From NCBI GenBank assembly GCA_025965435.1, contig JAOPWZ010000007.1, positions 1-32,190 of the forward strand: a DNA stretch of 32,190 bases, given 5' to 3'. The DNA is from Aeromicrobium sp. (GTDB lineage Bacteria; Actinomycetota; Actinomycetes; Propionibacteriales; Nocardioidaceae). Below, one piece after another: positions 1-6,833 of the stretch; position 1 is the first letter of the stretch; each line of letters begins with the position of its first letter. Below the pieces are notes generated by a model. The model was not told where the DNA came from, made no database searches, and saw only the letters and a program-made list of their open reading frames with translations. Position numbers and translations under genes: made by a program.

Positions 1-2
1 CG

Positions 3-260
3 GCGGTCGACTCGGGCTGGTACCCGCACTCCTTCCAGGTCGGCCAGACCGGGAAGACGGTCTCGCCGCAGCTGTACGTCGCCAACGGCATCTCCGGTGC
101 GATCCAGCACCGCGCCGGCATGCAGACGTCCAAGACGATCGTCGCGGTCAACAAGGACGACGAGGCGCCGATCTTCGAGCTCGTCGACTTCGGCGTCGTC
201 GGCGACCTGAAGGCCGTCCTGCCCCAGGCGACCGAAGAGGTCAAGAAGCGCAAGGGCTGA
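3..260 (+). CDS. etfA: Electron transfer flavoprotein alpha subunit, C-terminal fragment
   Basis: Only the last 85 codons are in the window; the gene begins upstream. The visible part contains the FAD-binding core of the EtfA/FixB family: the [24 protein letters not shown] stretch in pieces ([10 protein letters not shown], then LYVA.GISGA.QH), then [17 protein letters not shown], and the end F.VVGDL.AVLPQ. In this family these residues hold FAD, which receives electrons from acyl-CoA and related dehydrogenases and passes them to the quinone pool. The normal partner, etfB, would be expected just upstream, outside the window. The gene ends with TGA and is followed 15 nt later by a strong stem-loop, so it is probably the last gene of its transcript. 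Confidence 0.95.
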   Translation, partial: AVDSGWYPHSFQVGQTGKTVSPQLYVANGISGAIQHRAGMQTSKTIVAVNKDDEAPIFELVDFGVVGDLKAVLPQATEEVKKRKG

Positions 261-275
261 TTTCTCGGCTCCACT

Positions 276-315
276 GACGACGGCCGGTTCCCGCTCCAGG
301 GGGCCGGCCGTCGTC
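276..315 (+). terminator. Stem-loop terminator after etfA
   Basis: GACGACGGCCGG (276-287) pairs perfectly with CCGGCCGTCGTC (304-315) across a 16-nt loop. There is no U-run after the stem, as is common for actinobacterial terminators. It lies 15 nt after the etfA stop and before the next promoter. Confidence 0.75.
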
Positions 316-372
316 GCGTCGTGAGCCAGGTGGGGACCCGTGCGGGCCAGCGGGTATCCCCCCACGAGGCCA

Positions 373-402
373 TTGACAATTTTGGTGTCACTTTGGTTAA
401 GG
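373..402 (+). promoter_or_regulatory. Candidate promoter and operator of the peptide ABC operon
   Basis: A perfect -35 box TTGACA sits at 373-378. About 18 nt later is TTAAGG (397-402), a poor -10 match. TGACA (374-378) and TGTCA (386-390) form an inverted repeat with a 7-nt gap that overlaps the -35, which would suit a repressor or activator site. The -10 is weak, so the exact start is uncertain; the leader to the gene would be about 80 nt. Confidence 0.35.
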
Positions 403-491
403 CGCGCTCCAGCCCTGTCCCGGGGCCTGCCGCGGTGATAGTCATAGGGAGCGCGCGCCAGCGTGCACCTGACAATTCACAGGAGGACTCC

Positions 492-2132
492 ATGCGACTC
501 ACCCGGCGTACACGCCTTGCGGGTGTGGCCCTGATCGCCGCTGCCAGCTTGACCCTGGCTGCCTGCGGCGGCGGCAGCGACAGCGAAGGCGGTGGCAGCA
601 ACGACAACGTGATCACGGTCTACGGCACCAACCCGCAGAACCCGCTGATCCCCACCGCGACGAACGAGGTCGGTGGCGGAGACCCGCTCAACAACCTGTT
701 CTCGGGCCTCACCGCGTACAACTCCGACGGCTCGATCGTCAACGAGGTCGCCGAGTCCATCGAGCCCAACGAGGACAGCACCGTCTGGACCATCAAGCTC
801 AAGCCCTGGAAGTTCACCGACGGCACCGACGTGACGTCGAACTCCTTCGTGAACGCCTGGAACTACGGCGCGAAGGCCGAGAACAAGCAGCTCAACAACT
901 ACTTCTTCTACCCGATCGCCGGCACCGACGACGAGGGGTACACCGCTGACGGAGCCGACACGATCTCCGGCCTCAAGGTCATCGACGACACGTCGTTCAC
1001 GATCACGCTGAAGTCGCCGGAGTCGGACTTCCCGCTGCGCCACGGCTACTCGGCGTACTTCCCGGTGCCCGACGCGGCCTACGACGCCTCCGGCAAGATC
1101 ACCAAGGAGTACGGCGAGGCGCCCATCGGCAACGGCCCGTACAAGCTCACGAAGGCCGGCTGGGAGCGCAACAAGCAGATCTCGCTCGAGCCGAACCCGG
1201 ACTACACCGGTTCGCACAAGCCCAAGAACGACGGACTCGTGTTCAAGTTCTACGCCGGCGGCGGAACCGATGCGGCCTACACCGACGTGCAGTCGGACAA
1301 CCTCGACGTGCTCGACCAGGTCCCGCCCAGCGCGCTGACCACGTTCGAGAGCGACGACCAGGTCTCGGCGTTCAACGAGCCCGGCTCGAGCTTCTCGTCC
1401 ATGACGATCCCGGAGCGCCTCGAGCACTTCTCGGGTGAAGAGGGCAAGCTGCGTCGTGCGGCGATCTCGATGGCGATCAACCGCCCGCAGGTCACCGAGA
1501 AGATCTTCAACAACGCTCGTACGCCCGCCACCGACTTCACCTCCCCGGTGCTCGACGGCTGGACCGAAGAGGTTCCCGGCAACGAGGTCCTGGAGTTCAA
1601 CGAGGCCGAGGCCAAGAAGCTGTGGGCCGAGGCCGACGCGATCGCACCGTGGGACGGCTCGTTCCAGCTCGCGTACAACAACGACGGCGCCGGCAACAAG
1701 GAGTTCGTCGACGCGGTCACCAACCAGATCAAGAACGTCCTGGGCATCGACTCCTCGGGCAAGGTGTACCCGACGTTCGACGAGCTCCGCAAGGAGGTCA
1801 CCGATCGCACGATCAAGACCGCGTTCCGTACCGGTTGGCAGGCCGACTACCCGTCGATGCTCAACTACCTCGGGCCGATCTACGCCACGGGCGCCGGCTC
1901 GAACGACGGCGACTACAGCAACAAGGCCTTCGACAAGCTGGTCTCCGATGCGTCCGCCGCCGAGGGCGACGAGCGCTACAAGCTGATCAGCGAGGCGCAG
2001 ACCCTGCTCCTCGAGGACCTGCCGGCGATCCCGCTGTGGTACCAGAACGCCACCGCTGTGGCCTCGAAGGACCTCAAGGGCTTCGAGTTCAACTGGCAGC
2101 AGAAGCCGGACTACTACAAGCTCACCAAGTAG
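492..2132 (+). CDS. Peptide/oligopeptide ABC transporter substrate-binding lipoprotein
   Basis: 546-residue member of the family-5 (DppA/OppA) extracellular solute-binding proteins, which capture peptides outside the membrane and deliver them to the permeases. I chose ATG 492 because AGGAGGA (481-487) lies just upstream and the protein then starts with a clean lipoprotein signal: MRLTRRTR, a hydrophobic stretch, and a lipobox LAAC with Cys25 as the lipidated residue. An in-frame GTG far upstream (321) would put the signal peptide in the middle and overlap the promoter. A Gly/Ser/Asn-rich linker follows Cys25. Family marks include FTDGTDVTSNSFVNAWNY, the IGNGPYKL motif, and the C-terminal LLLEDLPAIPLWY. 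Two permeases and an ATPase follow. The exact substrate cannot be read from the sequence. Confidence 0.93.
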   Translation: MRLTRRTRLAGVALIAAASLTLAACGGGSDSEGGGSNDNVITVYGTNPQNPLIPTATNEVGGGDPLNNLFSGLTAYNSDGSIVNEVAESIEPNEDSTVWTIKLKPWKFTDGTDVTSNSFVNAWNYGAKAENKQLNNYFFYPIAGTDDEGYTADGADTISGLKVIDDTSFTITLKSPESDFPLRHGYSAYFPVPDAAYDASGKITKEYGEAPIGNGPYKLTKAGWERNKQISLEPNPDYTGSHKPKNDGLVFKFYAGGGTDAAYTDVQSDNLDVLDQVPPSALTTFESDDQVSAFNEPGSSFSSMTIPERLEHFSGEEGKLRRAAISMAINRPQVTEKIFNNARTPATDFTSPVLDGWTEEVPGNEVLEFNEAEAKKLWAEADAIAPWDGSFQLAYNNDGAGNKEFVDAVTNQIKNVLGIDSSGKVYPTFDELRKEVTDRTIKTAFRTGWQADYPSMLNYLGPIYATGAGSNDGDYSNKAFDKLVSDASAAEGDERYKLISEAQTLLLEDLPAIPLWYQNATAVASKDLKGFEFNWQQKPDYYKLTK

Positions 2133-2152
2133 TCGTCCGATCCAGGTGATGG

Positions 2153-2183
2153 ACGGAGGCGACCCCCTGCGGGTCGCCTCCGT
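2153..2183 (+). terminator. 13-bp stem-loop between binding protein and permease genes
   Basis: ACGGAGGCGACCC (2153-2165) pairs perfectly with GGGTCGCCTCCGT (2171-2183) around a 5-nt loop (CCTGC). It sits 20 nt after the binding-protein stop and about 110 nt before the permease start. It may be a partial terminator or an mRNA-stabilising 3' end, keeping the abundant binding protein in excess over the membrane parts. No U-tract is present. Confidence 0.75.
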
Positions 2184-2296
2184 TCGTCCGCCCGCTCCCA
2201 GGCCGGAGCGCATCCGGTCCCCGCGCGCCCACCCCTGCTCCACGGAGTAGCCTGAGGCCCGGGTCTCCACCCTTCCCCGACCCCAGGAGGTCAATC

Positions 2297-3223
2297 GTGT
2301 GGTGGTACGTCGGCAAGCGGTTGCTGCAGGCCATTCCGGTGTTCCTCGGTGCAACGCTGATCTTGTTCATCTTGCTGAAGCTGCGTCCCGGTGACCCCAT
2401 CCTCAACCTCGCAGGCAACAAGCCGGTGTCCCAAGAGGTCCGCGATGCCCTTGCGGCCCAGTACCACCTCGACGACCCGCTGTTCGTGCAGTGGTTCCAG
2501 TTCGTCAAGAGCGCCATCACCTTCGACTTCGGCGAGACGTTCGCCGGGCAGCCGGTCTTCGACCTGATCAAGGAGACCTTCCCCGTCACGGTGACGCTGG
2601 CCGTCATGGCGCTGTCGATCGACGCGATCCTGGGCATCACGCTCGGCACGATCGCGGGTCTTCGCCGCAACGGCTGGTTCGACTCCTCGATGCTGGTCAT
2701 CTCGCTGGCCATGCTGGCGATCCCGATCTTCGTGCTCGGCTTCGTGATGCAGCTGATCTTCGGCGTCAAGCTCGGCTGGACGTCACCGACGGTCGGCTCC
2801 GACTGGACCATCGGCGACCTGATCCTGCCGGCCATCGTGCTGGCCATCGCCAACTTCGCCTACACGATCCGCCTGACCCGCACGTCGGTCGCCGAGAACC
2901 TGAGCGCCGACCACGTCCGCACCGCACGGGCCAAGGGTCTGTCCGAGCGCATGGTCGTGCGCCGGCACGTGCTGCGCAACTCGCTGGTGCCGGTCGTGAC
3001 CTACATCGGCATCAACCTCGGCTCGCTGATGGCCGGTGCGATCATCACCGAGACGATCTTCAACATCCCCGGCGTCGGCAATGCCGCCTACACCGCCATC
3101 TTCAAGGGCGAGACGTCCACGGTCGTGGCGATCGTGACGTTCATGGTCATGGTCTACGTGCTCATGAGCCTGCTCGTGGATCTCGTCTACGCCGTACTCG
3201 ACCCGAGGATCCGTTATGCCTGA
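2297..3223 (+). CDS. Peptide ABC transporter permease, DppB/OppB type
   Basis: 308-residue inner-membrane permease. GTG 2297 is the start: AGGAGG (2285-2290) precedes it by 6 nt. The N-terminus (WWYVGKRLLQAIPVFLGATL, then ILFILLKLRPGDP) is the hallmark of the DppB half, with the conserved RPGDP after the first membrane helix. About six membrane segments follow. The cytoplasmic EAA loop that contacts the ATPase is seen in VRTARAKGLSERMVVRRHVL, followed by RNSLVPVVTYIG. The C-terminus YAVLDPRIRYA is typical. The stop overlaps the start of the next permease by 8 nt, so the two are translationally coupled. Confidence 0.95.
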   Translation: MWWYVGKRLLQAIPVFLGATLILFILLKLRPGDPILNLAGNKPVSQEVRDALAAQYHLDDPLFVQWFQFVKSAITFDFGETFAGQPVFDLIKETFPVTVTLAVMALSIDAILGITLGTIAGLRRNGWFDSSMLVISLAMLAIPIFVLGFVMQLIFGVKLGWTSPTVGSDWTIGDLILPAIVLAIANFAYTIRLTRTSVAENLSADHVRTARAKGLSERMVVRRHVLRNSLVPVVTYIGINLGSLMAGAIITETIFNIPGVGNAAYTAIFKGETSTVVAIVTFMVMVYVLMSLLVDLVYAVLDPRIRYA

Positions 3224-4187
3224 CATCCGTCCGGGGCAGGAGCGCTTCGTCGCTCCGATCGACGAGACGCCCCTTCGTGCCATTGATGCCGTCAACGTCG
3301 ACGCGGTTCCCGAGAACCAGTGGAAGGAGGCATGGAAGCGCCTGCGCACCTCGCCGCTGTTCTGGCTGGCCACGGCGATCCTGGTCGTGATCGCGCTGAT
3401 GATCTTCTTCCCCTCGCTGTTCACGAGCGCCGACCCCGAGCGGGCCTCGCTCGACAACAGCTTCGGGCCGGCCTCCGACGGTCACCCCTTCGGCTTCACC
3501 CAGCAGGGCGCCGATGTCTGGGCGCGTACCGTCCACGGCGCGCGCGCCTCGGTGACGATCGGCCTGCTGACCACGATCCTGACCGCTCTGCTCGGCATGA
3601 TCACGGGCGCCATCGCCGGCTACTACGGCGGCCTCATGGACACGTTGATCTCGCGCTTCAGCGACATCTTCTTCTCGATCCCGCTGCTGCTGGCCTGCAT
3701 CGTGGTCATCTCGGTGCTCAACAACACCTTCCCCAACCGTGGGTTCTGGGGATCGGTCATGGTCGTGGTGCTGGCCCTCGCGACGTTCGCGTGGCCGCAG
3801 ATCACCCGCCAGATGCGCGGTGCCGTGCTGGAGATCAAGAATCTGGAGTTCGTCGACGCCGCCACGGCCATCGGCGCCTCGAAGATGAAGAACCTGCGGC
3901 GCCACATCGTGCCCAACGCCCTGGCGCCCGTCATCGTGGCCTCGACGATCTCGCTCGGCGTGTTCATCGTCGCCGAGTCGTCGCTGTCGTTCCTCGGCCT
4001 GGGACTGCCCAGCAACGTCGTGTCGTGGGGCAATGACATCTCCGCCGCCCAGAACCAGGTGCGGTCGGGTCAGAACCTGGATGTCATGTTCGTGCCGGCC
4101 GCTGCGTTGGCGTTCACGGTGCTCGGCTTCATCCTGCTGGGTGAGGCCGTCCGTGAGGCGCTCGATCCGAAGGCGAGGAAGAAGTGA
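3216..4187 (+). CDS. Peptide ABC transporter permease, DppC/OppC type
   Basis: 323-residue partner permease. It has the long cytoplasmic N-terminal tail usual for DppC, then a first membrane helix (WLATAILVVIALMIFFPSLF), a periplasmic part with HPFGFTQQGADVWARTVHGAR (the conserved GTD..GRD..SR region in a variant form), and the membrane core. The EAA loop reads EFVDAATAIGASKMKNLRRH, then IVPNALAPVI. The C-terminal LGEAVREALDPKARKK is characteristic. ATG 3216 lies within the end of the upstream permease gene, and its own stop overlaps the ATPase start (GTGA), so the three membrane-complex genes form one coupled unit. Confidence 0.95.
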   Translation: MPDIRPGQERFVAPIDETPLRAIDAVNVDAVPENQWKEAWKRLRTSPLFWLATAILVVIALMIFFPSLFTSADPERASLDNSFGPASDGHPFGFTQQGADVWARTVHGARASVTIGLLTTILTALLGMITGAIAGYYGGLMDTLISRFSDIFFSIPLLLACIVVISVLNNTFPNRGFWGSVMVVVLALATFAWPQITRQMRGAVLEIKNLEFVDAATAIGASKMKNLRRHIVPNALAPVIVASTISLGVFIVAESSLSFLGLGLPSNVVSWGNDISAAQNQVRSGQNLDVMFVPAAALAFTVLGFILLGEAVREALDPKARKK

Positions 4188-5911
4188 GCACCAACCCCGT
4201 GAGCACCGGGCCCCTGCTGGAGATCGAGAACCTCGAGGTCGGCTTCCGGGCCGGCAAGGACCTCCTGACGGCGGTCGACGGCGCGAGCCTGACGATCTAT
4301 CCCGGCCAGACCATCGCGATCGTCGGCGAGTCGGGCTCCGGCAAGTCGACCCTCGCGCACGCCGTCATCGGTCTGCTGCCCGGCAACGGACAGATCACCG
4401 GCGGTGCCATCAAGTTCGAGGGCACCGACATCAGCCATGCGAACCGCAGCCAGATCATGGCCCTGCGCGGCTCGTCGATCGGTCTCGTGCCGCAGGACCC
4501 GATGTCGAACCTGAACCCGCTGTGGCGGGTCGGCACCCAGATCAAGGAGGCGCTGGTCGCCAACGGCGTCGCCACCGGGTCGGCGGCCGACAAGCGAGTC
4601 GTCGAGCTGCTGGAGGAGGCCGGTCTGCCCGATGCGGAGCGCCGGGCCCGCCAGTACCCGCACGAGTTCTCCGGTGGCATGCGCCAGCGCGCGCTCATCG
4701 CGATGGGCCTCGCCGCACGTCCCAAGCTGCTGATCGCCGACGAGCCGACCTCGGCCCTCGACGTCACGGTGCAGAAGCAGATCCTCGATCACCTCGACAC
4801 GCTGACCGAGTCGCTGGGCGTCGCGGTCATGCTCATCACCCACGACCTCGGCCTGGCCGCCGAGCGCGCCGACCACCTCGTCGTGATGTACCGCGGCAAG
4901 ATCGTCGAGTCCGGGCCCGCGCGCGAGATCCTGCAGCGTCCCGAGCATCCGTACACCAAGCGGCTCGTCGCCAAGGCGCCGTCGCTGACCTCCCAGCGGC
5001 TGTCGTCGGTGGCCGCGGCCCGCGCCGAGGTGCGCGAGCAGGCGGTGCAGACAGCGGCCGAGATCGCCGCGGAGGTCGCCCACAGCGCCACCGTGCTCGG
5101 CGAGGGCGTGGACGACATCCTCGTCGTCGACAACCTGACCAAGGTCTTCACGCTGCGCGGCGCGCGGCCCTGGCAGAAGGTCGACTTCGCCGCGGTCGAG
5201 GACGTCTCGTTCCGTCTGCGTCGAGGCACCACGATGGCGATCGTCGGCGAGTCCGGCTCGGGCAAGTCGACCGTGGCACGCATGGTGCTCGACCTGCTCC
5301 CGCCCACCGCGGGACGCATCGAGTTCGACGGGCACGACCTGCGTGATCTCAAGACCAAGGCCGAGCGGCTGAAGCTGCGTCGCCAGATGCAGCCGGTGTT
5401 CCAGAACCCGTACGCGTCGCTCGACCCGCTCTACTCGATCTACCAGTCGATCGAGGAGCCGCTGCGCACGCACGACGTGGGCACCAAGAAGGAGCGCGAG
5501 GCCAAGGTCCGCGACCTGCTCGACAAGGTCTCGCTGCCCACGACCGTCATGGGCCGGTACCCCGGTGAGCTCTCCGGTGGCCAGCGGCAGCGGGTCGCGA
5601 TCGCCCGGGCGCTCGCGCTCGATCCGGAGGTCGTGATCTGTGACGAGGCGGTCTCGGCGCTCGACGTCCTGGTGCAGGCGCAGATCCTCGAGCTGCTCAA
5701 CGACCTGCAGGCCGAGCTGGGGCTCAGCTACCTGTTCATCACGCACGACCTCGCGGTCGTGCGGCAGATCGCCGACGACGTGCTGGTCATGCAGGACGGC
5801 AAGGTCGTGGAGGCCGCGTCGGTCTCCCAGGTCTTCGACAACCCCTCGCAGGACTACACCCGGCGCCTGCTCGACGCCATCCCGGGAGCCTCGATCCAGC
5901 TCGGTCTCTGA
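4184..5911 (+). CDS. Peptide ABC transporter, fused DppD-DppF double ATP-binding protein
   Basis: 575-residue protein with two complete ABC ATPase domains in one chain; in many bacteria these are two genes (DppD and DppF). Domain 1: Walker A GESGSGKST (48-56), signature FSGGMRQR (162-169), Walker B LLIADEPTS (182-190), H-loop TH (219-220). The peptide-transporter C-terminal stretch HPYTKRLV.K.PSL follows. An Ala/Glu-rich linker (about 275-310) leads to domain 2: Walker A GESGSGKST (355-363), signature LSGGQRQR (463-470), Walker B VVICDEAVS (483-491), H-loop TH (520-521). Domain 2 has DEAVS in place of the usual DEPTS; the catalytic Asp-Glu is intact, so activity is expected. The GTG start overlaps the permease stop by 4 nt. 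Confidence 0.95.
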   Translation: MSTNPVSTGPLLEIENLEVGFRAGKDLLTAVDGASLTIYPGQTIAIVGESGSGKSTLAHAVIGLLPGNGQITGGAIKFEGTDISHANRSQIMALRGSSIGLVPQDPMSNLNPLWRVGTQIKEALVANGVATGSAADKRVVELLEEAGLPDAERRARQYPHEFSGGMRQRALIAMGLAARPKLLIADEPTSALDVTVQKQILDHLDTLTESLGVAVMLITHDLGLAAERADHLVVMYRGKIVESGPAREILQRPEHPYTKRLVAKAPSLTSQRLSSVAAARAEVREQAVQTAAEIAAEVAHSATVLGEGVDDILVVDNLTKVFTLRGARPWQKVDFAAVEDVSFRLRRGTTMAIVGESGSGKSTVARMVLDLLPPTAGRIEFDGHDLRDLKTKAERLKLRRQMQPVFQNPYASLDPLYSIYQSIEEPLRTHDVGTKKEREAKVRDLLDKVSLPTTVMGRYPGELSGGQRQRVAIARALALDPEVVICDEAVSALDVLVQAQILELLNDLQAELGLSYLFITHDLAVVRQIADDVLVMQDGKVVEAASVSQVFDNPSQDYTRRLLDAIPGASIQLGL

Positions 5912-5940
5912 CCTTGCCCGCGGCCCGGCCACTGACCTGA

Positions 5941-6028
5941 CCGCGAGCGGTGCAATTCGGGGTTTTCGAGACGGCGTGTCGTCCGAATTTGCACCACTCG
6001 CGGGTGGGTTTGCACCACTCGTGGGTGG
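5941..6028. repeat. GAGT-type palindromic element, locus 1
   Basis: Left arm CCGCGAGCGGTGCAATTCGG (5941-5960) is an imperfect inverted copy of 5983-6003, which reads CCGAATTTGCACC then ACTCGCGG: one G:T wobble and one extra T. The 22-nt loop (5961-5982) has its own small stem, CGAGAC / GTGTCG. The right arm is then repeated in tandem: 5988-6007 and 6009-6028 match at 19 of 20 positions with a 21-nt period. Read on the minus strand, each unit is CCCACC-CGC-GAGT-GGTGCAAA. It fills the gap between the ABC ATPase and the imuA' promoter. Same layout as elements at 8349 and 13389. Confidence 0.8.
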
Positions 6029-6074
6029 CCACGTTGAGGGGGCGTCCACCCCTTGGGCGGTTGAGCCTGCGCAA

Positions 6075-6109
6075 TTGACTCATTCGAACAGATGTTCGAT
6101 CATGGGTGG
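6075..6109 (+). promoter_or_regulatory. imuA' promoter, apparently leaderless
   Basis: TTGACT (6075-6080) and GATCAT (6098-6103) are spaced 17 nt apart. With a -10 ending at 6103, transcription would start at about 6110, the A of the imuA' ATG, giving a leaderless mRNA. No ribosome-binding site is visible before that ATG, which fits. The LexA box fills the spacer. Confidence 0.6.
6084..6099 (+). promoter_or_regulatory. LexA (SOS) box of the imuA'-imuB-dnaE2 cassette
   Basis: TCGAAC-AGAT-GTTCGA is a perfect match to the actinobacterial/Bacillus LexA consensus. It lies between the -35 and -10 of the imuA' promoter, so bound LexA would block RNA polymerase and DNA damage would release it. Confidence 0.92.
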
Positions 6110-6769
6110 ATGAACGCCGCCGCAGCCCCCACTCTGAACGAGCTGCGGGCCCGGGTCGACCAGATGCAGGGCCGGCCGGCCGCCCAGCCGGTCGCGACCC
6201 ATCCGGCCTTCGCCGGTCTGCTGCAGCTCCAGTCCGGATCGACCTACTCGGTCGACTCGATGAGCCTGGCCACGGCCCTCATGGCCGGTCCCTCGGCCGA
6301 TGGCGCCTGGTGCGGGGTCGTGGGAACGGCCGAGCTGGGCCTGGAGGCTGCCGCGGCGGCCGGTGTCGAGCTGCGGCGCACCATCCTGGTGCCCGATCCG
6401 GGGGAGTCCTGGCTCGAGGTCACGGCGGCCCTCATCGACGTGCTCGGCGTCGTGGTGCTGCGGGCGCCCTCGCACGTCGGCGCCAAGGACGTCGCACGCA
6501 TCAGCGCCCGGCTGCGCCAGCGCGGGAGCATCCTCATCTCGTACGGCGACTGGCCCCGCAGCGAGGCGCGGCTCACGATGCGTGACGTGCAGTGGGCGGG
6601 CATGGGGCAGGGCCACGGGCACCTGCAGGCGCGCCAGGTCACGATCGAGGTGCAGCGCGGCACGGCTCCGGCTCGTCGTGGCCGGCTCTGGCTGCCCGAT
6701 GCGTCCCAGGTCATCCGGCGGGTCGAGTCCTCGGGCGAGGCGCCCACCCGGCTGCGGAGCGTGTCCTGA
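6110..6769 (+). CDS. imuA': ImuA'-like mutasome protein (RecA-like remnant)
   Basis: 219 residues from ATG 6110. The frame is open from an ATG at 6092, but that codon lies inside the LexA box, so I take the next in-frame Met, which matches the predicted transcription start. The protein has a RecA/SulA-like fold pattern (WCGVVGTAELGLEAAAAAGVEL, in two parts: WCGVVGTAELGL and EAAAAAGVEL; then RRTILVPDPGE and LIDVLGVVVLRAP) but no Walker A GxxxxGKT, as known for ImuA'. In mycobacteria ImuA' works with ImuB and DnaE2 in damage-induced mutagenesis, interacting with ImuB. The identity rests on size, weak RecA likeness, the SOS box and the two genes that follow; sequence alone would be only moderate evidence. 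Confidence 0.85.
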   Translation: MNAAAAPTLNELRARVDQMQGRPAAQPVATHPAFAGLLQLQSGSTYSVDSMSLATALMAGPSADGAWCGVVGTAELGLEAAAAAGVELRRTILVPDPGESWLEVTAALIDVLGVVVLRAPSHVGAKDVARISARLRQRGSILISYGDWPRSEARLTMRDVQWAGMGQGHGHLQARQVTIEVQRGTAPARRGRLWLPDASQVIRRVESSGEAPTRLRSVS

Positions 6770-6776
6770 GATGTCC

Positions 6777-6820
6777 GAGCGCAGCGAGGCGTCGGCCGAG
6801 CGTGAGGGAGCGAAGCGACC
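6777..6820 (+). repeat. GAGCG-AGCGA low-complexity element at the imuA'/imuB junction
   Basis: GAGCGCAGCGAGGC (6777-6790) and GAGCGAAGCGACC (6808-6820) are related short words. Words of this kind are widespread between actinobacterial genes. Here the segment is open in the imuB frame and would encode an Arg/Glu/Ser-rich tail if the early ATG were used. More likely it is an untranslated spacer. Confidence 0.4.
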
Positions 6821-6833
6821 GAAGGGACGCACG

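Noticed and set aside
321-491. N-terminal extension of the binding protein from the GTG at 321
   Set aside because: It would bury the lipoprotein signal and cover the promoter; the ATG at 492 has a strong ribosome-binding site.
477-2354. Long open frame on the minus strand opposite the substrate-binding protein
   Set aside because: Composition is the Arg/Val/Asp-rich pattern of an antisense frame in high-GC DNA, with no motif; the plus-strand lipoprotein is clear.
4070-6049. 659-codon open frame opposite the fused ATPase and running into the palindrome
   Set aside because: Shadow of the ABC gene; no recognisable domain.
6771-6833. ImuB start at ATG 6771
   Set aside because: It adds a low-complexity tail made of the GAGCG-AGCGA word; ATG 6834 has a good ribosome-binding site. 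It cannot be fully excluded because it directly follows the imuA' stop.
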